Positions 35,121 through 44,699 of a stretch of 64,000 nt of DNA are shown piece by piece; the stretch's first letter is position 1, and each line of letters starts with the position of its first letter. Below the pieces are notes generated by a model. That model worked only from the letters and a program-made list of their open reading frames with translations. It was not told the DNA's origin and ran no database searches. The stretch comes from Perognathus longimembris pacificus (Eukaryota > Chordata > Mammalia > Rodentia > Heteromyidae), in assembly GCF_023159225.1 (NCBI RefSeq), contig NC_063172.1, forward strand, positions 44,955,832 to 45,019,831. The letters are read 5' to 3'. Position numbers and translations under genes: made by a program.

Positions 35121-36030
35121 TTCAAATAAAGCACACTAAATGTCAGGAAGTTTTCTTTTCCATCTTCTTGATACTTGATAGTGAGGCAGAATGTCCTGAT
35201 GGAAGGAATCTAGGATTGGTTGACAGAGATTTAGGCTTGTGGTCTCACTCTCAGAGTACCTGTATGGTACTGAAAAAGTCACCCATCTCACCCTCCTTTG
35301 ACACCTCTGAGGTCATCTGGGTGTAGTTACAATATACGATAGTGTTACAGTATGTGATAGTCTTACAGTATATGATAGTGTTATGAGGAGAGTGAGAGAG
35401 GCAAGGGTCAAAGAAATATTTCTATGCATTTTAGACTGTATCTTTTCATTGTAAAGTACTAAATAAACGTTGTTTTCAGAGGATACATAGCCTGAAAAGA
35501 CTTTAAAATCTGCTGATCCACCTATTTCAGCACCCGATCATATTTACTTCTTTTGCATTATTCCTGTCTTCCTCGGAGCAAGGAAAATAATATAACTGCA
35601 TTTATCTCTGAAATATAGTACATTTTAAGAACAAATCATATTCATTACTTCTTATAATTTCATTTATAAATTTTTGTCTTAGATAAAAAAATGTGATATT
35701 TCTCAAGTCCAGAGCTCTGTAACTATCATGCTAAAAAGCAAGAGAGTTCTGAGGAGGAAACAAAAATAGCAGCCACATCAGATTTTAGAACTGCCAAAAT
35801 ATCCACATATAAACAATGAGGAACTGCAAAAGCTAAAGGATTAAGGACAACATAAAATCAAGATATCTCCCACAAACAATAAAGGACAGGTGTATGAGGA
35901 CAACCAGCAATAACCACATGATTATGCATTCCCTGGCCCAGGACAAGGCACCGCACTAACCTATTTTTATAATACTACTTGAAAACAGTAGAAAAGGGAG
36001 CTCCATAACATGAGAAACAGCTAGTAGTGC
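35121..36030. other. unique-looking AT-rich sequence with a small tandem repeat
   Basis: At 35326-35382 a unit of about 20 bp (TTACAGTATATGATAGTG) occurs three times with changes. Otherwise nothing recognised. Confidence 0.4.
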
Positions 36031-36036
36031 AAAGTA

Positions 36037-36051
36037 TCTTTTCTTTCTTTC

Positions 36052-36104
<53 letters not shown>

Positions 36105-36158
36105 TCTTCTTCCTTCCTTCCTTCCTTCCTTCCTTCCTTCCTTCCTTCCTTCCTTCTT
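36037..36158. repeat. (CTTT)n(CTTC)n pyrimidine microsatellite
   Basis: About 120 bp. It abuts the 3' (tail) side of the reverse SINE at 36162-36396, so it most likely grew from that SINE's A-rich tail. Confidence 0.95.
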
Positions 36159-36161
36159 TTT

Positions 36162-36396
36162 TGCAGTGCTTGTCCTGGGGTTTGAACTCAGGTCTGAGTG
36201 CTGTCCATGAGCTATTTTGATCAAGGCTGGCACTCTACTATTTGAGTCATACTCAACTTCTGGCTTTTTGGAGGTTAATTACAGACAAGAGTCTCATAGA
36301 CTTTGCTGCCCAGACTAGCTTGGAACTGCAATCCTCAGACCTCAGCCTCCTGAGTAGCTATGGTTATAGGCACAAGCCACCAACCAGTGCCCTGGT
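36162..36396 (-). repeat. 7SL-Geo SINE
   Basis: Reverse copy from TTGTCCTGGGGTTTGAACTC to GAGTAGCTATGGTTATAGGC, with its tail replaced by the adjacent pyrimidine microsatellite. Confidence 0.88.
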
Positions 36397-37108
36397 CAAA
36401 ATCTCTTTCTAGCACTACAAGTAAATGAGTAACGGAAAAGCACGTGATACAATTGCATCCAATATTGATGTACATTTTTTTAAAGAGGAAAATGAATAGA
36501 ATCTTTTTATGGAAAAATGGAAGTTCTTTAGGCTCTCACATCTGGCTCACAGATCAGTTGTTATTTAATATATAATTTCCAAGATTGCCAAAAGAAAATG
36601 TGAAAATATGCTAGACATAAAGGAATAACATGAAACAAAACAAGAAAATGTCAACAACAAGGTGATAGAATTTAGGGGGAGAATTAGAAATTTTATAAAT
36701 AAAAGCTTAACTAGAGGCAACTTAAAAGTGAATAAAAGCTTTATAATCTTTTAGATAAAATGAAAGGAGAGATGGAAGGTTGTTTTTAAAGAAAAGGAAA
36801 GACAGTTTTCAAGGATAGTGAACACATTTTGAAGCCAGGAAAGTAAGATATAACATAAGGGTAATGGAGGAGGGGAAGGTGGAAGAAGAGAAGGAGGAGG
36901 AGGAGGAGGAAGGAAGGGTGGAAGAAAAATAAAGTATGGAGCAGCAGGGGCTCCTTTGACATTGCTCTTTGCTCCTTAACAGAGGGCCGGCCATTGTCCT
37001 GCAGTTTGCTCTTCTAGTCTGCTTGCTATCTCATTCTTTCCCAGCTTATCTCAAAATCCAGAAATAGGGAGCCCTGCAGCTCCTATACCCTACATCAGGA
37101 AGCGAAGC
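36397..37108. other. unique AT-rich sequence up to the gap
   Basis: A GGAGGA run lies at about 36870-36915. No gene seen. Confidence 0.4.
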
Positions 37109-37608
37109 NNNNNNNNNNNNNNNNNNNNNNNNNNNNNNNNNNNNNNNNNNNNNNNNNNNNNNNNNNNNNNNNNNNNNNNNNNNNNNNNNNNNNNNNNNNN
37201 NNNNNNNNNNNNNNNNNNNNNNNNNNNNNNNNNNNNNNNNNNNNNNNNNNNNNNNNNNNNNNNNNNNNNNNNNNNNNNNNNNNNNNNNNNNNNNNNNNNN
37301 NNNNNNNNNNNNNNNNNNNNNNNNNNNNNNNNNNNNNNNNNNNNNNNNNNNNNNNNNNNNNNNNNNNNNNNNNNNNNNNNNNNNNNNNNNNNNNNNNNNN
37401 NNNNNNNNNNNNNNNNNNNNNNNNNNNNNNNNNNNNNNNNNNNNNNNNNNNNNNNNNNNNNNNNNNNNNNNNNNNNNNNNNNNNNNNNNNNNNNNNNNNN
37501 NNNNNNNNNNNNNNNNNNNNNNNNNNNNNNNNNNNNNNNNNNNNNNNNNNNNNNNNNNNNNNNNNNNNNNNNNNNNNNNNNNNNNNNNNNNNNNNNNNNN
37601 NNNNNNNN
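37109..37608. other. assembly gap, 500 N
   Basis: Exactly 500 N, a conventional placeholder length, so the true distance is unknown. Confidence 0.99.
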
Positions 37609-38587
37609 TGGTGCCTAGGCAGGAGCAAGGGTCTCACAACATAAACCAAATTGTCCCCTGAGCCTTAACAGTTTCCAGGTACCAGCCAGACCCTGCAGAT
37701 CCAGACCTGGGGTAATGATGAAGAACCAGGCCAACACTGCTTGACAACATGGCCCTCTTGCCCCAGTCTAGTCCTGGCACTCCTGCCAGCACGGGGGCTG
37801 ATGGGGCTTAGGACACTGGTCCCCTTGTTCTTTCCCACTAAGCCTTCACCAAAGAAATTCTTTCCCTGCCTCACCGCCACTCATCTCTGGTTGTTCTCTT
37901 GTGGCCACAGGTGGCTGAAGCTGGTTTATTGGTATCCTTGAGTCAGAACTCTGGACTAGGACTCTGATAACATAACAAAATTTTTCAAAGCCTATAATTT
38001 AAGAAAGCCTTCCTGAATTTCAAAGAGATTAGAAATGCCATGAAAGCACATATTTTTTAAAAAAAACTATGAATGTGAAAATAACAATAAAGCACTAAGC
38101 ACCAAGTGATATTCTAATAAAATGACAAGACTTTAAACAATGAAACAAAGAACACTTTTGGCTGTTAGGAAAAAAAAAGAGTGATGTAAACTGAATGATC
38201 AGGATTTGATAATGTCACATGACAGAAGGAAATGATCTAACACTTTCAGGGTACTCAAGTAGAAAGCACAGACTCCATTGAACCTGCAAGAACTCAGAGC
38301 ATGTGGCTCCTATAATCCATTTTGAAAGCATCTAGAGAATGAGCTTCTGGTAGCCTACAGACCAATATGAGGTGAAGGCTAAATGCAAGAGAACAGAGCA
38401 TGTCATCACCACGATCATAGAATAGATATAATCATAAAAATACTTCATGAAAACATACAAGGCATATGTGTAAATTTTTAACTTCCTAGGCATGACAGTT
38501 GGTAGCAATAGGAATTATAAAGCAGAATACAGAAAATGATTCATGGTGAAAAATTCTAAGCCAGCATCTTCTATGTCCTAAAGAATG
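37609..38587. other. unique-looking sequence, no gene seen
   Basis: Short chance frames only. Confidence 0.35.
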
Positions 38588-38806
38588 GTCTGGGAATGGG
38601 GCTTAGTGGTAGAATGCTTAGTGGTAGCATGCATGAAGCCCTAGGTTTGGTTCCTTAGTATCATATAAACAGAAAATGCTAGAAGCAACACTGTGTGGCT
38701 CAAGTGGTAGAGTGCTAGCCTTGAGCAAAAGAAGCTCAGGGACAGTGCTCAGGCCCTGAGTTCAAGCCCTAGGAATGGCAAAAAAAGAAGAAGAAGAAGA
38801 ACGAAG
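38588..38806 (+). repeat. diverged IDL-Geo SINE with (AAG)n tail
   Basis: Forward dimer with an internal rearrangement in the IDL half (CTTAGTGGTAGAATG then CTTAGTGGTAGCATG, a local duplication). The Geo half is normal; the tail is AAGAAGAAG. Confidence 0.82.
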
Positions 38807-40340
38807 ATTATTGAGGTAGGAAAAAGGAGATACAGATGGTCAGGCAAGAGGTTAAACCCTAGAATCCTAAACTGGAACTATCAGTATAAACTCATGATAT
38901 AGTGGAACCTCAAATTTATTTACATATATATTATAAAAAAGAGATGCATTACACCTGTATCTAGATACAACAAAAGATGCACAGACTGTTGTAAGGTACA
39001 CATCAGAGAAGCCACATTTTGAAGGATGGAATCTTGGAGTTTTTATTAGAATCCTAGCAGTCTGCAGGTTTTCAGTTGTTGCAAAGGCCTGCAGTCCACA
39101 AATACACTTAACACTGTTAGGAAACAGGCCAGAGAGGAGAGAAAGAATAAAACCAATGCTAACAAACCAATTCTGCTCCAATGGAGAGCTAAAGTAGGAC
39201 GCCATGGTGACCAGAGATGAACCAGGACACAGGACATGAACACAGAGACATGTGGCATGGTGTCACGGCACCTGAGCTGGTCTGACCCTAAATAGGGTCA
39301 GGTTAGGGGGCAGGGTCACAGGAAACTCCTAGTCCCAGGCACTTGACTGACAGGTTCAGTAACCAATAGGCCAAGTGCCCATTCCTGTCTCCAGGGATTC
39401 AGGAGCACCTATCACCTGGGGATGGGACTTCCCTTCCTCCAGGAATTCAGGCATACCCATGCAGAGAAGGTGCCAGACCCTGCAATTCACCTTGTGGCCA
39501 ATGATGGCACTGGCCAGATCTGACCACCTTACATCGAGACAAACTGAGAGGTACTTCCTAGTTTTGCACATGGGGACTGAGCCAGTAGTCATAAATTACT
39601 AGATTGTGATTTTCACATAATTTCCCATGAAAAGGAGCATTTCTCAGAGAAATAGTTGACTCTTGGATAGGGCAGGAAATACACAAAATTGAAGAAAATT
39701 GAAGAACCAAAGAGTGCTGAACTTGTAGCAAAAGCAATCAGGGGCCAAGTTGCAGAAGCTGGTCTAACAAAGAAACAATGAGATCTTTGATAAGGATAAA
39801 TGTGGAATAATTTATATTCTTCCAAACATTTAAATCTAACAGATCATGGTACTAAAAATATCCATTATCTTCTGAACATGACAGGGACATGATTCAGTAT
39901 CTTAAAAACTAGGTAAGAGGAAAAAATAGCTTTCCATATATGAAATCTATCACTGAGTAGCCCTACAGTGATTTAAATTTATCCTATATAAGTGTTTTCC
40001 AGCTAATAAATGAAAATGAAATAATAGGATATCACCAATATGCAAGACCCAACACATCTAGGGACTGAACTTTTGTGACCACTAACATCAACAAAACAGA
40101 GAAAACTAGGAACCATATGCTTTCTTGTGGGAAAAATGTAATATCATCTGTAGCAAAAGTATGAGACTTAGAACTACTGAGGTCTCTATACCCAGCTACT
40201 ACTATGAAGGGAGCACTGCTCAGAAAGTACCCAGGCACACTTTAAATTACACCATGAGCACACACAGTCAACAAATCCACAGCTGGGAAACTCCCAACAG
40301 TTCAGGTTCTTCAACAGATATATTGTATAAAAAAGAAAAG
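38807..40340. other. unique-looking sequence with a promoter-like patch
   Basis: No gene recognised. A palindrome with a CArG-type core at 39282-39301 and an ACCAATAGG box near 39362 lie close together and are listed separately. Confidence 0.4.
39282..39301. promoter_or_regulatory. CArG-type site inside a 20-bp palindrome
   Basis: CTGACCCTAAATAGGGTCAG: 9-bp perfect arms around AA. The core CCTAAATAGG (39287-39296) fits the SRF consensus CC(A/T)6GG. The arms also supply TGACCC/GGGTCA, nuclear-receptor-like half sites. Function is not shown by sequence alone. Confidence 0.4.
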
Positions 40341-40562
40341 ACAGCCAGGTACTGGTGGCTTATGCCTGTAATCCTAGCTACTCAGGAAGCTGAGATCATG
40401 GTTTGAAGCCAGACAGGACAGAAAAGTCTGTGAGACAGTTACCTCCAATTAACTGCAAAAAATCCTAAAGTGGGGCTGTGTCTGTAGTAATAGAGCACTA
40501 GCCTTGAGCACAAGAGCTCAGGGTCAGGCTCAGGCCCTGAGTTCAAGCCCCAGGATACAAGA
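40341..40562 (+). repeat. 7SL-Geo SINE
   Basis: Forward copy: AGCCAGGTACTGGTGGCTTA, GTAATCCTAGCTACTCAGG, then the Geo half ending GAGTTCAAGCCCCAGG. The tail runs into the GGAA microsatellite. Confidence 0.88.
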
Positions 40563-40745
40563 GAGAGGGTGGGGGGAAAGGGAGGGAGGGAAAGAGGGAA
40601 AGAAGGAAGGAAGGAGGGAAGGAGGGAAGGAAGGAAGGAAGGAAGGAGGGAAGGAAGGAATGAAGGAAGGAGGGAAGGAAGGAAGGAAAGAAGGAAAAAA
40701 GAAGGGAGGGATGGAGAAAAAAGGGAGGGAGGGAAGGAAGGCAAA
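40563..40745. repeat. (GGAA)n/(GGGA)n purine microsatellite
   Basis: About 180 bp of almost pure purine on the plus strand, directly continuing the SINE tail. Confidence 0.95.
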
Positions 40746-41210
40746 AAAGATACAAGTTGGGACTATGTAAATTGAAGAGCAAAGCTGATGCTGATGGAGA
40801 ACTCTAAATTAGTATTAAGTGGTGAATGTTATTGTAACAAGACTACAAAGTGTAAGTGTAATAACTACTGTAAAACTCAAGATCATGGTAATTTTACTAG
40901 TGAAGCTGTATTTCTTAGTGCAGGAGGTGTCCTCAAAAGCACCTACCTCCTAAGAGTTGACAGTAAGACTTGTTTTCAAAGTTACACATGCATGGGAAGC
41001 CTCTGAAGGGCCTGCTATGATAGATGGCTGACACCATGATTTCTGACTTAATCTCCATTGGAACTGGAATATTTCTTTAACAAATTCTAGGATAATGTTG
41101 AGTCTGTTTATCAGGAGACTATAACAAGATTCTTGGGCCATACTTGTGTTGTATAATTTCCCTGCTCTTTGTTTTACTTTTATGGTTAAATGAATGATTA
41201 AATAAATGCA
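40746..41210. other. unique-looking sequence, no gene seen
   Basis: Nothing recognised. Confidence 0.35.
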
Positions 41211-41214
41211 CAGA

Positions 41215-41375
41215 TATGTAGGTGGCTACATGAAGGGGTCACTGAGTGGTGAGTGAGAAGATGGATGAATGAATGTATGGGTGAGGAAATGGACGGATGG
41301 GTAGATAGGTAGACACATGCATGGGTGGGAGGATGCATAGGTAGATGGGTGGATGGATGAAAAGCTAGGCATACA
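41215..41375. repeat. degenerate (GGAT/GGTA)n tract
   Basis: Imperfect tetranucleotide repeats (GGATGAATGAATG, GGGTAGATAGGTAGA, GGGTGGATGGATG). Confidence 0.85.
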
Positions 41376-41460
41376 GGCAGAGCAGAGAAGTAGAACTAGT
41401 AGAACAAACTGATACCAATACCATGAGAAATCTACCTCACCTTATCTACTTGCTTAGATT

Positions 41461-41628
41461 TTTGCTGATTCTCTACCACTTGAGTCATACTTCCACTTCA
41501 GGATTTATTCGTTATTTGGTGATAGGAGTCTTGTCTGCTTGGGCTGAGTTTGTATTGAGATTTTCAAATCTAAGCTTCCTGAAGAGCTAGAATTATAGAC
41601 ATGAACCATTGACACCCAGCTTTCTGCT
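41461..41628 (-). repeat. diverged partial 7SL-Geo SINE
   Basis: CTCTACCACTTGAGTCATAC ... GGTGATAGGAGTCTTG ... GAGCTAGAATTATAGACATG. The 3' part of the Geo half is missing. Confidence 0.75.
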
Positions 41629-42654
41629 CTATTTCCTGATAGGAATTCTCCTCACAAAAAATGCAATGAAACTATTTAGAAAAGACAAGTTTTGGATACA
41701 CACATTATCAACCAAATAATTCCAATATCAATATTTATTCTCAGATCAAAAAGGAAAAGTACACCGGAGAAGCAAGAACAAATAATACAAATGTGATATA
41801 TTCAAATATTGGAGACTGAATTTCAATCATTTAAAGTTTAGGACTAGTTCCTTGAAAGAAAAAAATAACAATACTAGTAAATAAAATAGCAAAATCTAAC
41901 ATAAAACAAAGGGAGCAAACTTTCTAGATTTCTAAGGAAACCAAACCTTTGCTATGCAAATAGCAAAGGGCACAGCCACGATTTATTGAGCTAATGAATT
42001 CAGTTCCACAAATGGTTATGTGCCTGATGTAGGAAAAGTACAAAAAATGAACAGAACATGATCTTTGCTCTCAGGATATTAAATTTGGAAAAGAAAGCCC
42101 CACAAGTTGTTTTTTTTTTTTTTTTTTTTTTTTACTAGATTAGCAAAATATGATGGGGGTCACAGAAGGAAGATACAAATGAAATCTGCTTGGGTAAAAA
42201 GACATTGGATTTGTGAGAGAGATCACATGGGTGGGATGACCCATGAGTTACACAGGGGGCTTTTCAGGTCTTGCTTCCTCCTCTGGCACTGGGTGATGTC
42301 TCAGATGTGTACACATGGCTTCATTCTTACTCGCAGGATTCCATTCCTATAGGAATCAAGGTCTAACACTCCACTCACCTGGCTGCCTTTTATGTACCAG
42401 TGTGTTAAAACTCCTAATAGTAGCATCATCAGATCCTATACTCAATATATCTGAATATATAGTCTGAGAGCTTGCCAAAATGCAGAATCCTTGGCACCTG
42501 AGTTCAGCCTCAGTGGGCATCTGAACAAGACCTCAGGTGATACATTAAAAATTGAAAGACACTAAAATTAGTACCACCAAGTAACTTCAGTGCTCCTTCT
42601 GGGTTTATTATCTAGGTGACACTAACTAGTGCCTTGTTAATTACTATAGGTGAA
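41629..42654. other. unique-looking sequence with a T(24) run
   Basis: A run of T at 42110-42133 could be the A-tail of a reverse insertion, but the adjoining sequence was not recognised. Confidence 0.4.
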
Positions 42655-42862
42655 AAAGAAAAGTAATACATACCTATAACCCAGCTTACTTGGGAGGTAG
42701 AACTAGGAAGTCCTTAAGTTTAAGGCCAGCATTGGTAGTATGATCCTATCTCAAAATAAAAATAAAAATGAAGAAAAGGCTGGGGGACAGGGCTCAAGTG
42801 ATAAAGCACCTGTCTAGTACCAAGGAGGTCTTGGGATCAAATCCTCACCACTGGGGAAAAAA
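42655..42862 (+). repeat. diverged B1-dID SINE
   Basis: B1-like left (ATACCTATAACCCAGCTTAC ... GAGGTAGAACTAGGAAG), an A-rich linker, then an ID-like right (GGGGGACAGGGCTCAAGTGA ... TTGGGATCAAATCCTCACC). Confidence 0.75.
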
Positions 42863-43424
42863 GGTTATTACAAATGTCTCCACCCCTATATACTAGAAAG
42901 GTTTGCAGAATGGGGGCCATGGGGCTCCAAAGGCCGTGGTGATCCCGAGTCTTCATTAGTTTCAGAAAAAGAGCATCACCTGTCATGTTAGGTGAATTCT
43001 GCTACCATGAAAGGCTGAGGTTTTCCTCTAACTTTTAAATCTTCTCTGTTCAGTTCTAGTTTCATCTTTAAAAATTCATAGATGTACAACAGTTAAGATA
43101 GTCAGGTTATAAACAACTTTCTTTTGTACACATTTAAGCAATAATATCATAAAATTATAAAGCAGCACTCAAATTCATAAGCCTGTTTTCCTTTTAAGTG
43201 GAGCTGTCACGTTTGGGAAAACACTACCATGATAATAAGAATCAAGGATCAGGACCCCTTTTGACAGAGAGGAAAGAGAGCACTCTGGAAGCCGGTGAAC
43301 CCACAGCAGCACTTGCTGGAGGAGGAGCAAATGAAAGAGCTGTCTCCTCACACCCTGCCAGGTAGCTGGGAGATCAGCCTTTAGGTAAAGCCTGAAAATC
43401 CAGTACTCCTCACTGTCTGGTTCA
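42863..43424. other. unique-looking sequence, no gene seen
   Basis: Nothing recognised. Confidence 0.35.
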
Positions 43425-43800
43425 CAAAGAGAGGAAGAGAAAGAGGAGAGAAGAGGAAGAGGAGAGGAGAGGAGAGGAGAGGAGAGGAGAGGAGAGGAGA
43501 GGAGAGGAGAGGAGAGGAGAGGAGAGGAGAGGAAGAGGAGAGGAAGAGGAGGGGAGGAGGGGAGGGGAGGGAAGTGGAGGGGAGGGGAGGGGAGGGGAGG
43601 AGGGGAGGGGAGGGGAGGAGGGGAGAAGAGAGGAGAGGAAAGAGAAGAGAAGAGAAAGAAGGAGAGACAGAGAAAGACAGAGACAGAGAGGCAGAGATAG
43701 AGAATGAGAGGGGAAGGGGAGGGAAAGAGAGGGAAATGGAAAGAGAGAAAGAGGGAGATAGAGAGGAAGGGAGATGGAAAGGAAGAGGGGGAAAGGAAGC
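43425..43800. repeat. 370-bp purine tract with G-quadruplex potential
   Basis: Plus strand almost free of pyrimidines. (GGAGA)n at 43460-43540, then (GGGGA)n at about 43550-43625, then mixed AGAGA. Many G3-G4 runs with 1-2 base spacers. Responsible for the long Ser/Leu/Pro and Glu/Arg/Gly open frames on the two strands. Confidence 0.95.
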
Positions 43801-43847
43801 AATTCAATAAGTTTTGCCTAGATAGAAAGTATCTGTAACAGAAAACA

Positions 43848-44068
43848 GTCTGGGCACCTATAATCCTAGCTACTCAGGAACTTGAGAGCTGGAATATGGC
43901 AGTTCAAAGCCAGCCAGGACAGAAAAACCTATGAAATTTCATTTCCAAAATAAGCAGCAAGAACTAGAGCTGAAAGCATGGCTCAAATCACAGAGCATCA
44001 GCTCAATGAGCAAGCAAGCCCACTAGAACAAAGCCCTGAGTTCAAATTCTGGCATCAACCTCCCAAAA
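43848..44068 (+). repeat. diverged 7SL-Geo SINE
   Basis: GGGCACCTATAATCCTAGCT ... CAAAGCCAGCCAGGACAG ... GAGTTCAAATTCTGGCATC. Confidence 0.8.
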
Positions 44069-44089
44069 GCGAAAGTATCAGCAATAATA

Positions 44090-44150
44090 ATAAAGAATAA
44101 TTACTATATATTAGGGATTCTTCTAAGCTCCTTGTTTACATGAACATTTT
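44090..44150 (+). repeat. MIR/L2-like fragment
   Basis: TACTATATATTAGGGATTCTTCTAAGCTCC resembles the conserved MIR/L2 core. Short and uncertain. Confidence 0.4.
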
Positions 44151-44164
44151 TTAAAGTATTTATT

Positions 44165-44275
44165 TATCTGAGGCAAGATCGTACTATTTAGCTCAAGGCT
44201 AGCCTTGAATTCTCAATCAGTTTGCCTCAGCCTCCCAAGTGCTGGGGTTATAGGCATGTACCATCACATTCAACT
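44165..44275 (-). repeat. B1 SINE monomer
   Basis: Reverse B1: GCTCAAGGCTAGCCTTGAAT ... CTCAGCCTCCCAAGTGCTGG ... TATAGGCATGTACCA. No Geo or ID half. Confidence 0.75.
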
Positions 44276-44279
44276 TATT

Positions 44280-44689
44280 ACTTGTTTAACTCAATAATAT
44301 ATGACCAAGTCACCTCTTTGGAAAATTGTAAAAATGGCTACAATCTTCTAATAGGTAGCACCTAGTTCCCAACCCTTGTACCTGTCTGACCTTAATGGCT
44401 TCCTGTGACCAAAAAAAAGATGGCAGAAGGAAGATCACATGGCATTCCTCTAGCCCTGTCATAGAACCTTGCCTCCTCCGTGTCCTGGCCTTAATTCTTC
44501 AGATTATGGGAAAAAAATCATAATTTTATTTTCTCTCTTTGATGGGCACACGATATGGTTTTCTGTCATTTTAGTTATGTACAGGAAATATCTTCCAGCT
44601 CTCATCTTTTATCCTAAGTGGTTGCATGTACAGAAATATGTTAGTTCAAGAGAAAACAAAGGAGAGAGACAGTTCCTTAATGACATGGT
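44280..44689. other. unique-looking sequence before the L1
   Basis: Nothing recognised. The left L1 boundary is not sharply defined. Confidence 0.35.
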
Positions 44690-44699
44690 AATAATAATT

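Noticed and set aside
37095..37649. 184-codon open frame on the minus strand
   Set aside because: It is almost entirely the N gap translated as unknown residues.
43175..43807. Overlapping Ser/Leu/Pro and Glu/Arg/Gly frames of up to 210 codons
   Set aside because: Produced by the purine tract; no stop codons arise in such repeats.
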